The notes under the pieces: model-generated
The model's input: the letters and a program-made list of their open reading frames with translations, nothing else
Database searches by the model: none
What the model was told of the DNA's origin: nothing
Part shown: piece by piece, positions 28,096 to 37,479 of the stretch
Numbering within the stretch: position 1 is the first letter of the stretch
Layout of the letters: the number at the start of each line of letters is the position of its first letter
Made by a program: the position numbers and the translations under genes
Origin: Hoeflea sp.
Lineage (GTDB): Bacteria; Pseudomonadota; Alphaproteobacteria; Rhizobiales; Rhizobiaceae
Assembly (NCBI GenBank): GCA_019084245.1
Contig: JAHRFE010000026.1
Location: 248,001-312,000 of the forward strand
Length of the DNA: 64,000 bases
Reading direction: 5' to 3'

Positions 28096-28656
28096 CTAAA
28101 CCTGCATGATTTCCTTTTCTTTTTCGACCAGCAAGTGGTCGACCTCCGAGATTGTTTCGTCCGTCATCTTCTGGACCAGGTCGGATTCGCGGCGGCTGTC
28201 ATCCTGGCTGATGCTGCCGTCCTTTTCCGCCTTCTTGAGCGTGTCCATGCCATCGCGGCGGACATTGCGGATGGCGATGCGGGCATTTTCGGCATAGGTG
28301 TGCGAGACCTTGACCAGTTGCTTGCGGCGCTCCTCGTTGAGTTCGGGAAGCGGAATGCGCAGGTTCTGGCCGTCAACGATCGGGTTCAGGCCCAAGTTTG
28401 CCTCGCGGATGCCGCGATCGACGGCGCCGACCATCTGCTTGTCCCAGACCGAAACGCCGAGCATGCGCGGCTCGGGCACGGTGACGTTGGCCACCTGGTT
28501 GAGCGGCACGCGGGAGCCGTAGGCCTCGACCATGACCGGGTCCAGCACATTGGCTGACGCGCGGCCTGTTCTCAATGATGCGATATCGCTCTTGAAAGCC
28601 GCGATTGCGCCTTCCATGCGACGTTTGAGTTCCTTCAAATCAACGCCTTCACTCAT
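28096..28656 (-). CDS. frr: Ribosome recycling factor
   Basis: 186 aa from ATG 28656 (GAAGGA upstream, standard length). RRF splits post-termination ribosomes with EF-G. Typical segments: [42 protein letters not shown] and the C-terminal helix [12 protein letters not shown]. Follows pyrH by 66 bases. Confidence 0.96.
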   Translation of the reverse strand: MSEGVDLKELKRRMEGAIAAFKSDIASLRTGRASANVLDPVMVEAYGSRVPLNQVANVTVPEPRMLGVSVWDKQMVGAVDRGIREANLGLNPIVDGQNLRIPLPELNEERRKQLVKVSHTYAENARIAIRNVRRDGMDTLKKAEKDGSISQDDSRRESDLVQKMTDETISEVDHLLVEKEKEIMQV

Positions 28657-28722
28657 CCCCAGTCCTTCCTGCAGAATACCTGCTGTCATTGCGCGGGCAG
28701 CACGTCGGGCGCTGCCGGCATC

Positions 28723-29445
28723 CTAATGATCGCGAACGATGGTCGCGCGGCCTTCGCCGACCATAATCTTGGCGAATGCGCCCTTTTCGTGAATGGAAAA
28801 GACAACAATCGGTATGGAGTTCTCACGCGCCAGCGCAACGGCGGCGACATCCATGACGGCAAGCCCCTTGTTGAGCACCTCATCATGGGTCAGCGTGTCA
28901 AAACGGGTCGCCTCCGGGTGGAGCTTGGGATCGGCCGAATAGATGCCGTCGACCTGCGTGCCCTTGAGGATCGCCTCTGCGCCCATTTCGGCGGCGCGCA
29001 GTGCAGCGGCGGAATCCGTGGTGAAAAACGGGTTGCCGGTGCCGCCGGCGAAGATCACCACCCTGCCCTTTTCGAGATGATGCAGCGCCGCGCGCTGGGA
29101 AAAGCTCTGGCAGATTTCCGGCATGGAGATGGCCGAGAGCACTTCGGTATCGACGCCGAGCTTGCGCAGCGAGGTGGCGAGCGCCAGCGCGTTGATCACG
29201 GTCGCCAGCATGCCCATGTGGTCGCCGGTGACCCGGTCGCCGCCCTTTGATGCCACGGCGACGCCGCGGAAGATGTTGCCGCCGCCGACAACGACGCCGA
29301 CTTCGACGTCCATGGCGCGCACTTCGGCGATATCGGCGGCGATGCGATCGGCCACGGCGACATCGATGCCAAACCCCTGGCTGCCCATCATGGCTTCGCC
29401 CGAGGCTTTGAGGAGGACGCGCTTAAACAGGGGCTTGGTTGTCAT
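28723..29445 (-). CDS. pyrH: Uridylate kinase
   Basis: 240 aa. Phosphorylates UMP to UDP; hexameric bacterial UMP kinase of the amino-acid-kinase fold. Seen: VLLKASGEAMMGSQGFGID (phosphate loop), VGGGNIFRG, FAGGTGNPFFTTDSAAALRA and LKGTQVDGIYSADP. Lies in the conserved rpsB-tsf-pyrH-frr order. Confidence 0.96.
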   Translation of the reverse strand: MTTKPLFKRVLLKASGEAMMGSQGFGIDVAVADRIAADIAEVRAMDVEVGVVVGGGNIFRGVAVASKGGDRVTGDHMGMLATVINALALATSLRKLGVDTEVLSAISMPEICQSFSQRAALHHLEKGRVVIFAGGTGNPFFTTDSAAALRAAEMGAEAILKGTQVDGIYSADPKLHPEATRFDTLTHDEVLNKGLAVMDVAAVALARENSIPIVVFSIHEKGAFAKIMVGEGRATIVRDH

Positions 29446-29485
29446 GGAATGGTCCGCATTTCTGTGTCAGGCCCGGATACACGAA

Positions 29486-29511
29486 GGGCACCGCGTTGTC
29501 ACGCGATGCCC
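29486..29511 (-). other. Hairpin in the tsf-pyrH gap
   Basis: GGGCA-C-CGCGT, TGTC loop, ACGCG-A-TGCCC: ten pairs with one mismatch. On the minus strand only TTCGT follows, so at best it is a weak terminator or attenuator separating rpsB-tsf from pyrH-frr. Confidence 0.5.
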
Positions 29512-29561
29512 CGATGGTTTTTCCACAAGTCGTCGTCGGGGCGCCGTCAAAGCGCCTGCGA

Positions 29562-30485
29562 TCAGCCCTTTGCGGCGGCAGCCACTTCAGCTGCAAAATC
29601 GCTTTCTTCCTTTTCGATGCCTTCACCGAGCTGGAAACGCACGAAAGCCGTGATCTCGACCGGCGCGCCGGCTTCCTCGGCTGCAGCCTTGACTGCATCG
29701 CCGACGGTCTGGTCGGGGTTCATGACGAAGGCCTGCGAGAGCAGCGCCACTTCCTCATAGAACTTGCGCATGCGGCCTTCGACCATCTTTTCGATGATGG
29801 CTTCCGGCTTGCCCGATTCGCGGGCCTGTTCGATGAACACGTTGCGCTCGCGGTCGGCGACGGCCGGGTCGACATCATCAGACGTTAGCGCCAGCGGGTT
29901 GGTGGCGGCAATGTGCATGGCCACCTGGCGGCCGATGGCGTTGAGCGCGTCGGCATTGCCTGTCGACTTGACGGCGACGAGCACGCCGAGCTTGCCAAGG
30001 CCGTCGGCAACCGCGTTGTGCACGTAGCTTGCGACCACGCCGTCCTCGACGGACAACTTGGCGGAGCGGCGGAAGCTCATGTTTTCGCCGATATGGGCGA
30101 TGGCGTCCTTGACGGTGTCGGTGACCGACTTGCCCGAGGACGGCACGATGGCGGCGCTGATGGCTTCAGCCGAGCCGTCGGTGGTCAGCGCAACGGCTGC
30201 GATCGACCGGGCCAGATCCTGGAAGCCGTCGTTGCGGGCAACGAAATCGGTCTCGGAATTGACTTCGACGACGACCGCCGACTTGCCTTCGGAGGCAACG
30301 GCGATGAGGCCTTCGGCGGCGGTGCGGCCCGACTTCTTGTCGGCCTTGGCGATGCCCTTGGCGCGCAGCCAGTCGATCGCGGCTTCCATGTCGCCACCCG
30401 TTTCGGCAAGCGCCTTCTTGCAGTCCATCATGCCTGCGCCGGTCTTGTCGCGCAGCTCTTTCACCATTGCAGCGGTAATGCTCAT
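29562..30485 (-). CDS. tsf: Translation elongation factor Ts
   Basis: 307 aa. Nucleotide exchange factor for EF-Tu. The N-terminal UBA-like module [19 protein letters not shown] and the EF-Tu contact motif [10 protein letters not shown] are intact; the rest is the two-subdomain core. Follows rpsB after 152 bases. Confidence 0.97.
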   Translation of the reverse strand: MSITAAMVKELRDKTGAGMMDCKKALAETGGDMEAAIDWLRAKGIAKADKKSGRTAAEGLIAVASEGKSAVVVEVNSETDFVARNDGFQDLARSIAAVALTTDGSAEAISAAIVPSSGKSVTDTVKDAIAHIGENMSFRRSAKLSVEDGVVASYVHNAVADGLGKLGVLVAVKSTGNADALNAIGRQVAMHIAATNPLALTSDDVDPAVADRERNVFIEQARESGKPEAIIEKMVEGRMRKFYEEVALLSQAFVMNPDQTVGDAVKAAAEEAGAPVEITAFVRFQLGEGIEKEESDFAAEVAAAAKG

Positions 30486-30637
30486 AACAGCCTCTTCATT
30501 CGTGATGCGTCCGGTCGGGCCTGAACGGCGAAATCGAATCCGGCAACGCTATACGGCATGTCGACCATGCCATTGAAATGTGACAGCCCGGCAAAGCACT
30601 CTGGCTCGGCCGGGCCGGTTTGGTCCGAAACCCGGCG

Positions 30638-31456
30638 TTACGCCTTGGCGGCTTCTTCGGCAGGCGCGGCTTCGGCAGCAGGAGCTGCGGCTTCAGCTTC
30701 AGGCGCTGCCTCAAGAGCAGGCTCGACCGGCGCGTCCATGGCGCCGAGATCGACGCCCGATGCACCCTGCTGACGGGCGATGCCGTCGATGCAGGCGCGG
30801 CTGATCAGATCGCAATAGAGCGAAATGGCGCGGCTGGCGTCGTCATTGCCCGGGATCGGGTAATCGACAACGTCCGGATCGCAGTTGGAATCGATGATGG
30901 CGACCACCGGAATGCCGAGACGCTTGGCTTCCTGGATGGCGATGCCTTCCTTGTTGGTGTCGATCACGAACATCAGGTCGGGCGTGCCGCCCATGTCGCG
31001 GATGCCGCCCAGGGCACGGTTGAGCTTTTCACGCTCGCGCTCGAGGTTCAAACGTTCCTTCTTGGTGAAACCCGAAGATTCCGACGCCAGGATCTCGTCG
31101 AGCTTGCGCAGACGCTGGATCGAGTGCGAAATCGTCTTCCAGTTGGTCAGCATGCCGCCGAGCCAACGGGCGTTGACGTAATACTGCGCCGAACGGGCTG
31201 CAGCATCGGCAACGATTTCGGAAGCCTGACGCTTGGTGCCGACGAACAGCACGCGGCCGCCCTTGGACACGGTGTCGGAAACCAGCTTCAATGCCACGTT
31301 GAGCATCGGAACGGTCTGGCCGAGGTCGAGAATGTGAAGATTGTTGCGCGCACCAAAGATGTACGGCTTCATTTTCGGGTTCCAGCGGTGAGTCTGGTGG
31401 CCGAAGTGGACGCCTGCTTCAAGCAGCTGGCGCATGGAAAAATCAGGCAATGCCAT
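30638..31456 (-). CDS. rpsB: 30S ribosomal protein S2
   Basis: 272 aa from ATG 31456 with AGGAG upstream; the open frame to 31585 has no start signal. Family segments: [34 protein letters not shown] and [21 protein letters not shown]-terminal Ala/Glu/Pro-rich tail of about 30 residues extends beyond the E. coli length, as in many alphaproteobacteria. First gene of the rpsB-tsf unit. Confidence 0.96.
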   Translation of the reverse strand: MALPDFSMRQLLEAGVHFGHQTHRWNPKMKPYIFGARNNLHILDLGQTVPMLNVALKLVSDTVSKGGRVLFVGTKRQASEIVADAAARSAQYYVNARWLGGMLTNWKTISHSIQRLRKLDEILASESSGFTKKERLNLEREREKLNRALGGIRDMGGTPDLMFVIDTNKEGIAIQEAKRLGIPVVAIIDSNCDPDVVDYPIPGNDDASRAISLYCDLISRACIDGIARQQGASGVDLGAMDAPVEPALEAAPEAEAAAPAAEAAPAEEAAKA

Positions 31457-31660
31457 GCCTTGTACTCCTGTTTCCGGTTGAACCTCCGCGGGGCGTGAGC
31501 GCTCAAGCGCCACCGGCGGACTGACCCGGATTTCTCCCGGATCACCCCATGCCCCACGTGTGGAATAGGCGTCGCTTACAGGCAATGGGCCGGTATTGCA
31601 AGCGCGAAGGCGCGGAAAGCGCGGCAGCGGCCGCCACCCGACCCACCCCTGCCAGCCGGA

Positions 31661-32965
31661 TCAGCCGTCAACCGGCACGGTCCATTGTGCGATGTCGTCG
31701 CGTTCGCCGATGAGCGCCAGGCCGTGGGCGATGGAGATCAATTCGCCGCCGGACTCGATGCGGCTCGCCTCGAAGCGCTCGGTGAAGATGCGGCGCACGG
31801 CGGGCACGAAGGAGGTGCCGCCGGTGAGGAAGATCCGGTCGACGTCGGCTGCCCGGGTTTGGGTCTTGTCCAGCACCTCGTCGAGCGCTTCGGTGATCCG
31901 CGCCAGATCGCCCGAGATCCAGGCTTCGAAATCGCTGCGCCTGACCGGCTTCTCGCCGGCCGGGCCGAGCGGCGCGAAGCGGAACCCGGCCTCGTCCTGT
32001 GACGACAGCGCCATCTTGGCGGACGAGACGGCCTGGTGCAGCAGATAGCCCTCGTCATGCTCGATCAGGTCGATGAACAGTTCGAGCTTGTCCGGCTCGA
32101 CAGCCTGGCGCACCAGCGCCTTGAGGCTAGCGAATTCCTTCGTTGTCTTGAAGATCGACAGCTGGTTCCAGCGCGAGAAGTTGCGGTAGTAGCTGTCGGG
32201 CACATCAAGCTTCTTGCCGAAGCTCATGAACTGGCTGCCCTTTCCGATCTCGGGGGCGACCAGGTGTTCGATAATGCGGGCGTCGAACTGGTCGCCTGCT
32301 ATGCCCGCGCCGGACTGGCCGAGCGGCGTGACACGCATGCGCCCGGCTACCGTCTCGAACCGGATCAGCGAAAAATCGCTGGTGCCGCCGCCGAAATCGG
32401 CCACCAGCACGGTGGCGTCGTGCTTGAGGTTCCGGGCGAAATAGAAGGCCGCGGCGACCGGCTCATAGACATAGTGCAGTTCGGGAAAGCCCAGGCGGCC
32501 GAGCGCCTCGCTGTAGCGGCGCATGGCGAGATTGGAGTCCGGGTTCGCACCGGCGAAATGCACCGGCCGGCCGGTGACGATGCGCCTTGCGGCGTCGGGC
32601 CAGTTGTCGCCGGCATAGGCCTGCAACCGCTTGAGGAAGACCTCCATCAGGTCCTCGAACTGGAAACGGCGGGCATGCACGAACGTACCCTGGAACAGGG
32701 CTGACGCCGCGAAGGTCTTGATGGATTGCAGATAGCGGCACTCGCCCGGATTGGCGATGAAGGCAGCGATGGCCGCCTGGCCTGCTTCCACCTGCAGGGC
32801 GCTGGCGCCCAGGTGCGGATCCTTGATGAAGGACAGCGCGGTGCGCATGGTGTCACTGGATCCGGCCGGCGAGGTGAAGCTGATCGAGGCGGTGTCGGCG
32901 CCCTCGCCCGCTTGCGCCAGCACCGTGTTGGTCGTGCCGAAATCGAGCCCGAGCGCGGTTGCCAT
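31661..32965 (-). CDS. YegD-type Hsp70-family protein (short, ATPase domain only)
   Basis: 434 aa. Hsp70/actin ATPase motifs are present: LGLDFGTTNTV at the N-terminus, VADFGGGTSDFSL mid-protein and IFLTGGTSFVPAV near the C-terminus. The usual substrate-binding beta-sandwich and lid of DnaK are missing, as in E. coli YegD. No DnaJ or GrpE lies next to it. A role as a stand-alone ATPase or specialised chaperone is known only by family; the client is unknown. Confidence 0.88.
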   Translation of the reverse strand: MATALGLDFGTTNTVLAQAGEGADTASISFTSPAGSSDTMRTALSFIKDPHLGASALQVEAGQAAIAAFIANPGECRYLQSIKTFAASALFQGTFVHARRFQFEDLMEVFLKRLQAYAGDNWPDAARRIVTGRPVHFAGANPDSNLAMRRYSEALGRLGFPELHYVYEPVAAAFYFARNLKHDATVLVADFGGGTSDFSLIRFETVAGRMRVTPLGQSGAGIAGDQFDARIIEHLVAPEIGKGSQFMSFGKKLDVPDSYYRNFSRWNQLSIFKTTKEFASLKALVRQAVEPDKLELFIDLIEHDEGYLLHQAVSSAKMALSSQDEAGFRFAPLGPAGEKPVRRSDFEAWISGDLARITEALDEVLDKTQTRAADVDRIFLTGGTSFVPAVRRIFTERFEASRIESGGELISIAHGLALIGERDDIAQWTVPVDG

Positions 32966-33160
32966 GGCGGGACCTCATCTTGTCTTCGGGTGAAACAGGT
33001 GAAGGGCGGCGCTGATGCAGGGCCGCCGCAAAGAGCGGCCGTCATGCCATAGGCTGGCGTCACAGTCCATCAGTCGATCCGGGAAAATCCCGCAAGCCCG
33101 GTTCACAGCCCTGGCCAGGATCGGCCAGAACTCCTGGACACTTACGCCAGATTCCGCACG

Positions 33161-34858
33161 CTACGATGCATGGTCCGGGTGTTCGAGGGCATCAAAGCAG
33201 GGCGTGAGCCGCAGGCGCGTGAAGCCCTCAAAGGCCCTTGCGTAGTCGGCCAGCAGCTTCTTGCGCGCAGCGGTGACCGGACAGGTGGGAATCAGCACCA
33301 GATCGGTTTGCGCCAGCATCTGGGCTTCCGCGTCAGTCAGCGGCAGCACCGTCCGGAACGGATCGCCGCCGATCGAGACACCCCTGGCCGGCGTGCGGCC
33401 CATGATGGCGGGGATCGGATTGGCAAAATCCCGCAGATCGATGGTTTCATAGCGGATTCCGAGGCCCGCTTCGCGCGCGCGGATCGCCGCGATCACATCA
33501 TCCATGGCCTGCAACACATTGACCTGAAACTGATGATCGAAATAGAGCCAGTAGACCGGCAGGATGTTCGCGTCGGCGTAGTTTTCATAGGTCTCGCGAC
33601 CGGCGGCGATGATCGGACGGGACTTTTCCGCGGCCTCCAGCGTCAGCGATTTCGTGCGGAAACTCATCGCCGCGGGCAGATGCTCGGTATCGAGGGAAAC
33701 GTCCCTGATCGACGAGGCGGCTGCGTGGGCGGCAGAGTGCAGAACCTTCGTGACCGCCGGCAGCGCCACAAGGGCGATGAGGAAGACCAGCGGCGAGAGC
33801 CTGGCGCGCCGGGCGGGTTCGGTTCCCAGGAACAGCACCACCAGCAACGGCCACAGCGAGATGAAGGCGGCGCTGCCGAAATTCTGCGATTCGAACAGGA
33901 TGTTGGCTACGATCAGCGTGCCGGCCCAGATCCAGTCCTGATCCAGACGGTTGGTCGCGGGGCTGCGGGCAAAATTCCGGTCGAATCCGGCCACCAGATT
34001 GTCGCCGCCCCGCCAGCGCGCCAGAAGCAGATAGGCAGCCAGCAGCGAGGCCGCGAAGATGACGTCGAACCGGGCGGTGCCGGTGGTCATGATGCGGCTG
34101 AGCAGTTCCGAACTGTTGTCGCCGACCAGCCTGAAAACCGAGGCCAGGTAGGCCGAGACGACACCGGTGCCGAATTCGAGCAGGGCTGTAGACGTCAGGC
34201 ACAGTGCGGCAACGCCGAGAGACGCGCGCAATCCGATCCGGCGGGTCAACAAGGCGACGGCGAGAATCATGCCGGCGGCGAGGAAGGCGTTGATCTTGAT
34301 GAAGGCGAGTGCGAGCAGCAGGACCGACACCAGCACCACCAGGGTCACCTGGGACCGCACGAAAAACAGGCTGGCTGTCAGCAGGTAGAGCAGCACCGCG
34401 CTGTGCCGGTTGTAATAGGCAAAGCCATCGACGCCGGGAAAGGCGTTCCAGGACGTGTCGTTGAAGGGCAGGATGGAAAACAGCAGATAGGGCAAGAGCA
34501 GCGCAAAGGCCGTGCCCGCCCCCCGTTCGAGCGCGTGCCAGCAGATGCAGGCGATAACCGGCACGGTCACGAGCATCAGGCTCCACTGGATGGCGAACAC
34601 CACATTGCCGTCGGGAAACAGGCTGCTCAGGGCGTTGAACAGCACGTAGTTCAGCGGGCCGACCGGCGCGTGGAAATCCCGGTAGATATCCTGCCCGACC
34701 GCCATCCGGTGGGCGCCATCAATGTAGATGTAGGTGTCCCAGAAGCTCTCCCCCATCGGAAGCGCAACCGGAAAGGACAGAAGTCCCGCGAGAGCAACGA
34801 GGAAGGCGGCCAGGACCCCATAGACATGAAGATGATGGTGTCTTGTCAGTCCGTTCAT
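33161..34858 (-). CDS. Polytopic membrane protein, probable GT-C-type glycosyltransferase
   Basis: 565 aa from ATG 34858 (a TTG at 34894 adds 12 residues). About ten hydrophobic segments occupy residues 10-390. The first periplasmic loop carries acidic and aromatic residues (ESFWDTYIYIDGAHRMAVGQ, then YRDFHAPVGPLNY), similar to the catalytic first loop of GT-C (ArnT/PMT) enzymes that use polyprenyl-phosphate sugars. A soluble C-terminal part of about 170 residues follows. No sugar-nucleotide genes are adjacent, so the acceptor is unknown. A non-transferase membrane role is possible. Confidence 0.6.
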   Translation of the reverse strand: MNGLTRHHHLHVYGVLAAFLVALAGLLSFPVALPMGESFWDTYIYIDGAHRMAVGQDIYRDFHAPVGPLNYVLFNALSSLFPDGNVVFAIQWSLMLVTVPVIACICWHALERGAGTAFALLLPYLLFSILPFNDTSWNAFPGVDGFAYYNRHSAVLLYLLTASLFFVRSQVTLVVLVSVLLLALAFIKINAFLAAGMILAVALLTRRIGLRASLGVAALCLTSTALLEFGTGVVSAYLASVFRLVGDNSSELLSRIMTTGTARFDVIFAASLLAAYLLLARWRGGDNLVAGFDRNFARSPATNRLDQDWIWAGTLIVANILFESQNFGSAAFISLWPLLVVLFLGTEPARRARLSPLVFLIALVALPAVTKVLHSAAHAAASSIRDVSLDTEHLPAAMSFRTKSLTLEAAEKSRPIIAAGRETYENYADANILPVYWLYFDHQFQVNVLQAMDDVIAAIRAREAGLGIRYETIDLRDFANPIPAIMGRTPARGVSIGGDPFRTVLPLTDAEAQMLAQTDLVLIPTCPVTAARKKLLADYARAFEGFTRLRLTPCFDALEHPDHAS

Positions 34859-35194
34859 CGTCGGCCCCCGCCCGTTGATGCCCCGTTGCCTCAAGGCAAA
34901 GCCTCAGAACAAGACACTTGAGGCGTTGGGTCTTGTTACTGAAACTCCCGGTTTTGGTCCACACGCGGTTGGGTTCACGGTTAACGCTGGATCCGCCGGG
35001 AACCGCGGCGCTACGGGCGAAATGGCGCCCGCAACAGCAGTATGTCCCGTTGACAAAGGCCGAGGTTTTGCTTCCGGCAGGCCGCGACGCAAATAGCCAT
35101 AGAAAGGCTCTGCACACTCATCGGATGCGCAGCGCGGCTGACCTTAAAGTAAAAAAAATGCCTTTTGCTCAAACGAACCTGTGCGCGGAACACA
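34859..35194. other. Intergenic region between the GT-C-like gene and eipB
   Basis: 336 bases between two minus-strand genes. It must hold the promoter of the GT-C-like gene. A run of eight A (35151-35158) gives a T-run on the minus strand 37-44 bases past the eipB stop, but I find no clear stem before it. No supported reading frame or RNA gene. Confidence 0.35.
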
Positions 35195-36037
35195 TCATTC
35201 CGGGCAGGGTTCGGCCTCGTACATGTCGAGCTGGGCCAGACGGCCTTCGAGCACGAAGTCACCATAATCCATGGTCAGATCGCGGGTGACGCCGTTCTCG
35301 TAGAGCTTGAAGGCGATGGAGTAGACCGGCAGGCCGTCGCCTTCGGCTTCCTCTTCGAAATAGGACATCGACACCGGCCAGTAGGCGTGATCGGCGAGAT
35401 CGCCTGCCCGCTCGGCTTCCGTGTCGCCGCCTTCGACTGTTTCCTTTTCACCGAGGATGGTGGTGGTGATCATCGCCTGGTCGCCCTCATCGGAGCCGTC
35501 ATAGATGCGCGATTCGTAAAAACGCTCGCCGCCGCGGGCCTTGTCGATCATCTCGATCATGTGTTCGGTGGGGAAATGCGCAGGCGCGATGTCGAGCGCG
35601 AGTTCTTCGGGTTGTTCGATCTTGACGGCCAGTCCATTGCCAGCGGCTTCGGCCGAGCCGCGGATCTCGTGGTCCAGTTTCTGGTTGACGAAGGAGCGCG
35701 TGACAAACCGGAAGGTCTGGTTGCGGATGTCCTCGAAGGTGGTGGTCTGCTGGTCGGTGACGCGGGAGTCATCGCCCGTGGAGATCTCGGTGACAAAGCG
35801 GAAGCTGACGGTGTAGCCCTCGCAGGCCGAACCGCCGAATTCATAGACCATGCGGCCAACCATTCCGGTTATGCCGGACCGCTCGGACGCGTCCTTGAGA
35901 CTGAGATCGTAGACCGCGCGGTGGGCGGCCAGACCTTCGCCTCCGGCGCGACCCACGGTCCCTGCCCCGGCGAGCGCCGGCGAGGCTATTGGCGCAACGG
36001 CCGCTACGGCCAGCGACGCAATTACAAGCATGCGCAT
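35195..36037 (-). CDS. eipB: Cell-envelope integrity protein EipB (DUF1849)
   Basis: 280 aa from ATG 36037, with AGGAGA 8 bases upstream and a signal peptide ending SPALAG; the open frame to 36130 lacks both. EipB is a periplasmic, spiral-like beta protein of Rhizobiales needed for envelope integrity in Brucella. Two cysteines, Cys72 (GGSACEGY) and Cys278 (AEPCPE), match the conserved disulfide of the family. Other family segments: HRAVYDLSL and YSIAFKLYENGVTRDLTMDYGDF. Divergent from ridA. Confidence 0.92.
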   Translation of the reverse strand: MRMLVIASLAVAAVAPIASPALAGAGTVGRAGGEGLAAHRAVYDLSLKDASERSGITGMVGRMVYEFGGSACEGYTVSFRFVTEISTGDDSRVTDQQTTTFEDIRNQTFRFVTRSFVNQKLDHEIRGSAEAAGNGLAVKIEQPEELALDIAPAHFPTEHMIEMIDKARGGERFYESRIYDGSDEGDQAMITTTILGEKETVEGGDTEAERAGDLADHAYWPVSMSYFEEEAEGDGLPVYSIAFKLYENGVTRDLTMDYGDFVLEGRLAQLDMYEAEPCPE

Positions 36038-36164
36038 CAGGTTTTCTCCTGTCGAATCCATCTTTGATGTTATATGACCGGCTACGGCAAAAGCGAGGCG
36101 GAACTTCATACAAACGCGAATTCGCCGCATGAGCCTTCACCGAGCCTGATATGGAGCGTCTTAC

Positions 36165-36632
36165 ATGACCGATAGTGTTGAGTCCCGCCTTGCAGCCCGC
36201 AACATCACCCTTCCCGAAGCCGCAGCACCTGCCGCCAATTACCTTCCCTATGTGATTTCCGGCTCGCTGCTGTTCGTCTCCGGGCAATTGCCGATCGAGG
36301 GCGGCGCGCTGGCGGTCAAGGGCCTGCTCGGCCGCGATGTCGATGTCGCAACCGCGCAAAGGGCCGCGGAACTGTGCGCGATCAATATTCTGGCGCAGGC
36401 CAAGGCGGCGCTTGATGGTGATCTGGAGCGCATTGTGAGGGTGGTCAAGCTGGGCGGTTTCGTCGCCTCCGAACCCTCCTTCACAGACCAGCACCTGGTC
36501 ATCAACGGCGCATCCAACCTGATTGCCGAAATCCTGGGCGATGCAGGAAAGCACGCCCGCGCCGCCGTCGGCGTGGCCTCGCTCCCGCTCAACGCCGCCG
36601 TCGAAGTCGACGCGATCATCGAGATCCGGTGA
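36165..36632 (+). CDS. RidA/YjgF family protein
   Basis: 155 aa, the longer RidA subgroup rather than the 130-residue archetype. Segments: YLPYVISGSLLFVSGQLPIEGG, the LCAINILAQAKAAL helix and RAAVGVASLPLNAAVEVDAI. The catalytic arginine of enamine/imine deaminases appears to be the Arg in ARAAVGVASLP; deaminase activity is therefore plausible but not certain. The glycerophosphodiesterase gene starts 7 bases later, so they form an operon. Confidence 0.88.
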   Translation: MTDSVESRLAARNITLPEAAAPAANYLPYVISGSLLFVSGQLPIEGGALAVKGLLGRDVDVATAQRAAELCAINILAQAKAALDGDLERIVRVVKLGGFVASEPSFTDQHLVINGASNLIAEILGDAGKHARAAVGVASLPLNAAVEVDAIIEIR

Positions 36633-36639
36633 CATCGGC

Positions 36640-37377
36640 ATGAGTGACAAGCGCAAGGATCTGGGCTGGCTCACTGCCCGCCCCATCGCCCATCGCGGCT
36701 ACCACGACATGAACCAGAGCATCTGGGAGAACACGAAAAGCGCGTTTACCCGGGCGATCGAGGCCAATTATGCCATCGAATGCGACGTTCACATCGCCAC
36801 CGACGGCGTGCCGGTTGTGTTCCATGATGATGATCTGGAGCGGCTCTGCGGGCTGAAGGGCGACGTGCGGGAACGGACCTCGCAGGAACTGGCGCAATTG
36901 CGGGTCGGCGGAACGGCCGACGGCGTGATGTCGCTGCCGGCCCTGTTCAAGCTGGTCAAGGGGCAGGTGCCGCTGGTCGTCGAACTCAAGGGCAGGCCCG
37001 GCGAGGATGACGGCTTTGCCGATGCGGTGGTCGAGTGCCTGGAAAGCTATGACGGACCGGTGGCGCTGATGAGTTTCGACGACCGGCTGCTGCGCGACCT
37101 GAAGGCCGCCGGCGCTTCCTGTCCACTCGGCCTGACGGCGGAAGGGGTGAAGCCGGAAAGATTCTTCGCCCATGAAGACGCGATGAATCTCGGCCTCGAT
37201 TTCATGTCCTACTGCGTGCACCATTTGCCCAACGCCTTCGTCACGGCCCAGCGCAGCCGGGGAGTCCCGATCATCACCTGGACGGTGCGGGATCAGCCGG
37301 CGCGGCAACTCACCCGCCAACATGCCGATCAGATGACGTTCGAGGGCTTCGACCCCGACACCACCGAAGACGCGTGA
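36640..37377 (+). CDS. Glycerophosphodiester phosphodiesterase
   Basis: 245 aa from ATG 36640. Hydrolyses glycerophosphodiesters to glycerol-3-phosphate and an alcohol. Catalytic set: AHRG (N-terminal), EN and ECDVHIATDG metal ligands, then VVFHDDDLERLCG. No signal peptide, so cytoplasmic. It follows ridA and precedes a FemAB-like gene, an order seen in other rhizobia. This is the second phosphodiesterase in the window, unrelated in fold to the one at 939-1682. Confidence 0.92.
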   Translation: MSDKRKDLGWLTARPIAHRGYHDMNQSIWENTKSAFTRAIEANYAIECDVHIATDGVPVVFHDDDLERLCGLKGDVRERTSQELAQLRVGGTADGVMSLPALFKLVKGQVPLVVELKGRPGEDDGFADAVVECLESYDGPVALMSFDDRLLRDLKAAGASCPLGLTAEGVKPERFFAHEDAMNLGLDFMSYCVHHLPNAFVTAQRSRGVPIITWTVRDQPARQLTRQHADQMTFEGFDPDTTEDA

Positions 37378-37479
37378 CCTTGCCATTCGGTGCTGCGATC
37401 ATAAGTGGATGGTCAGCGTGTCGGCGGTCTCAGGCTGGGGAACAGGCACGGCACGGGGCGATGCGCGGAACGGGATCTC

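Noticed and set aside
33170-34921. 583-residue plus-strand open frame
   Set aside because: Antisense to the GT-C-like gene; its composition (Arg/Gly/Gln-rich) is that of a high-GC shadow, and there is no ribosome site.
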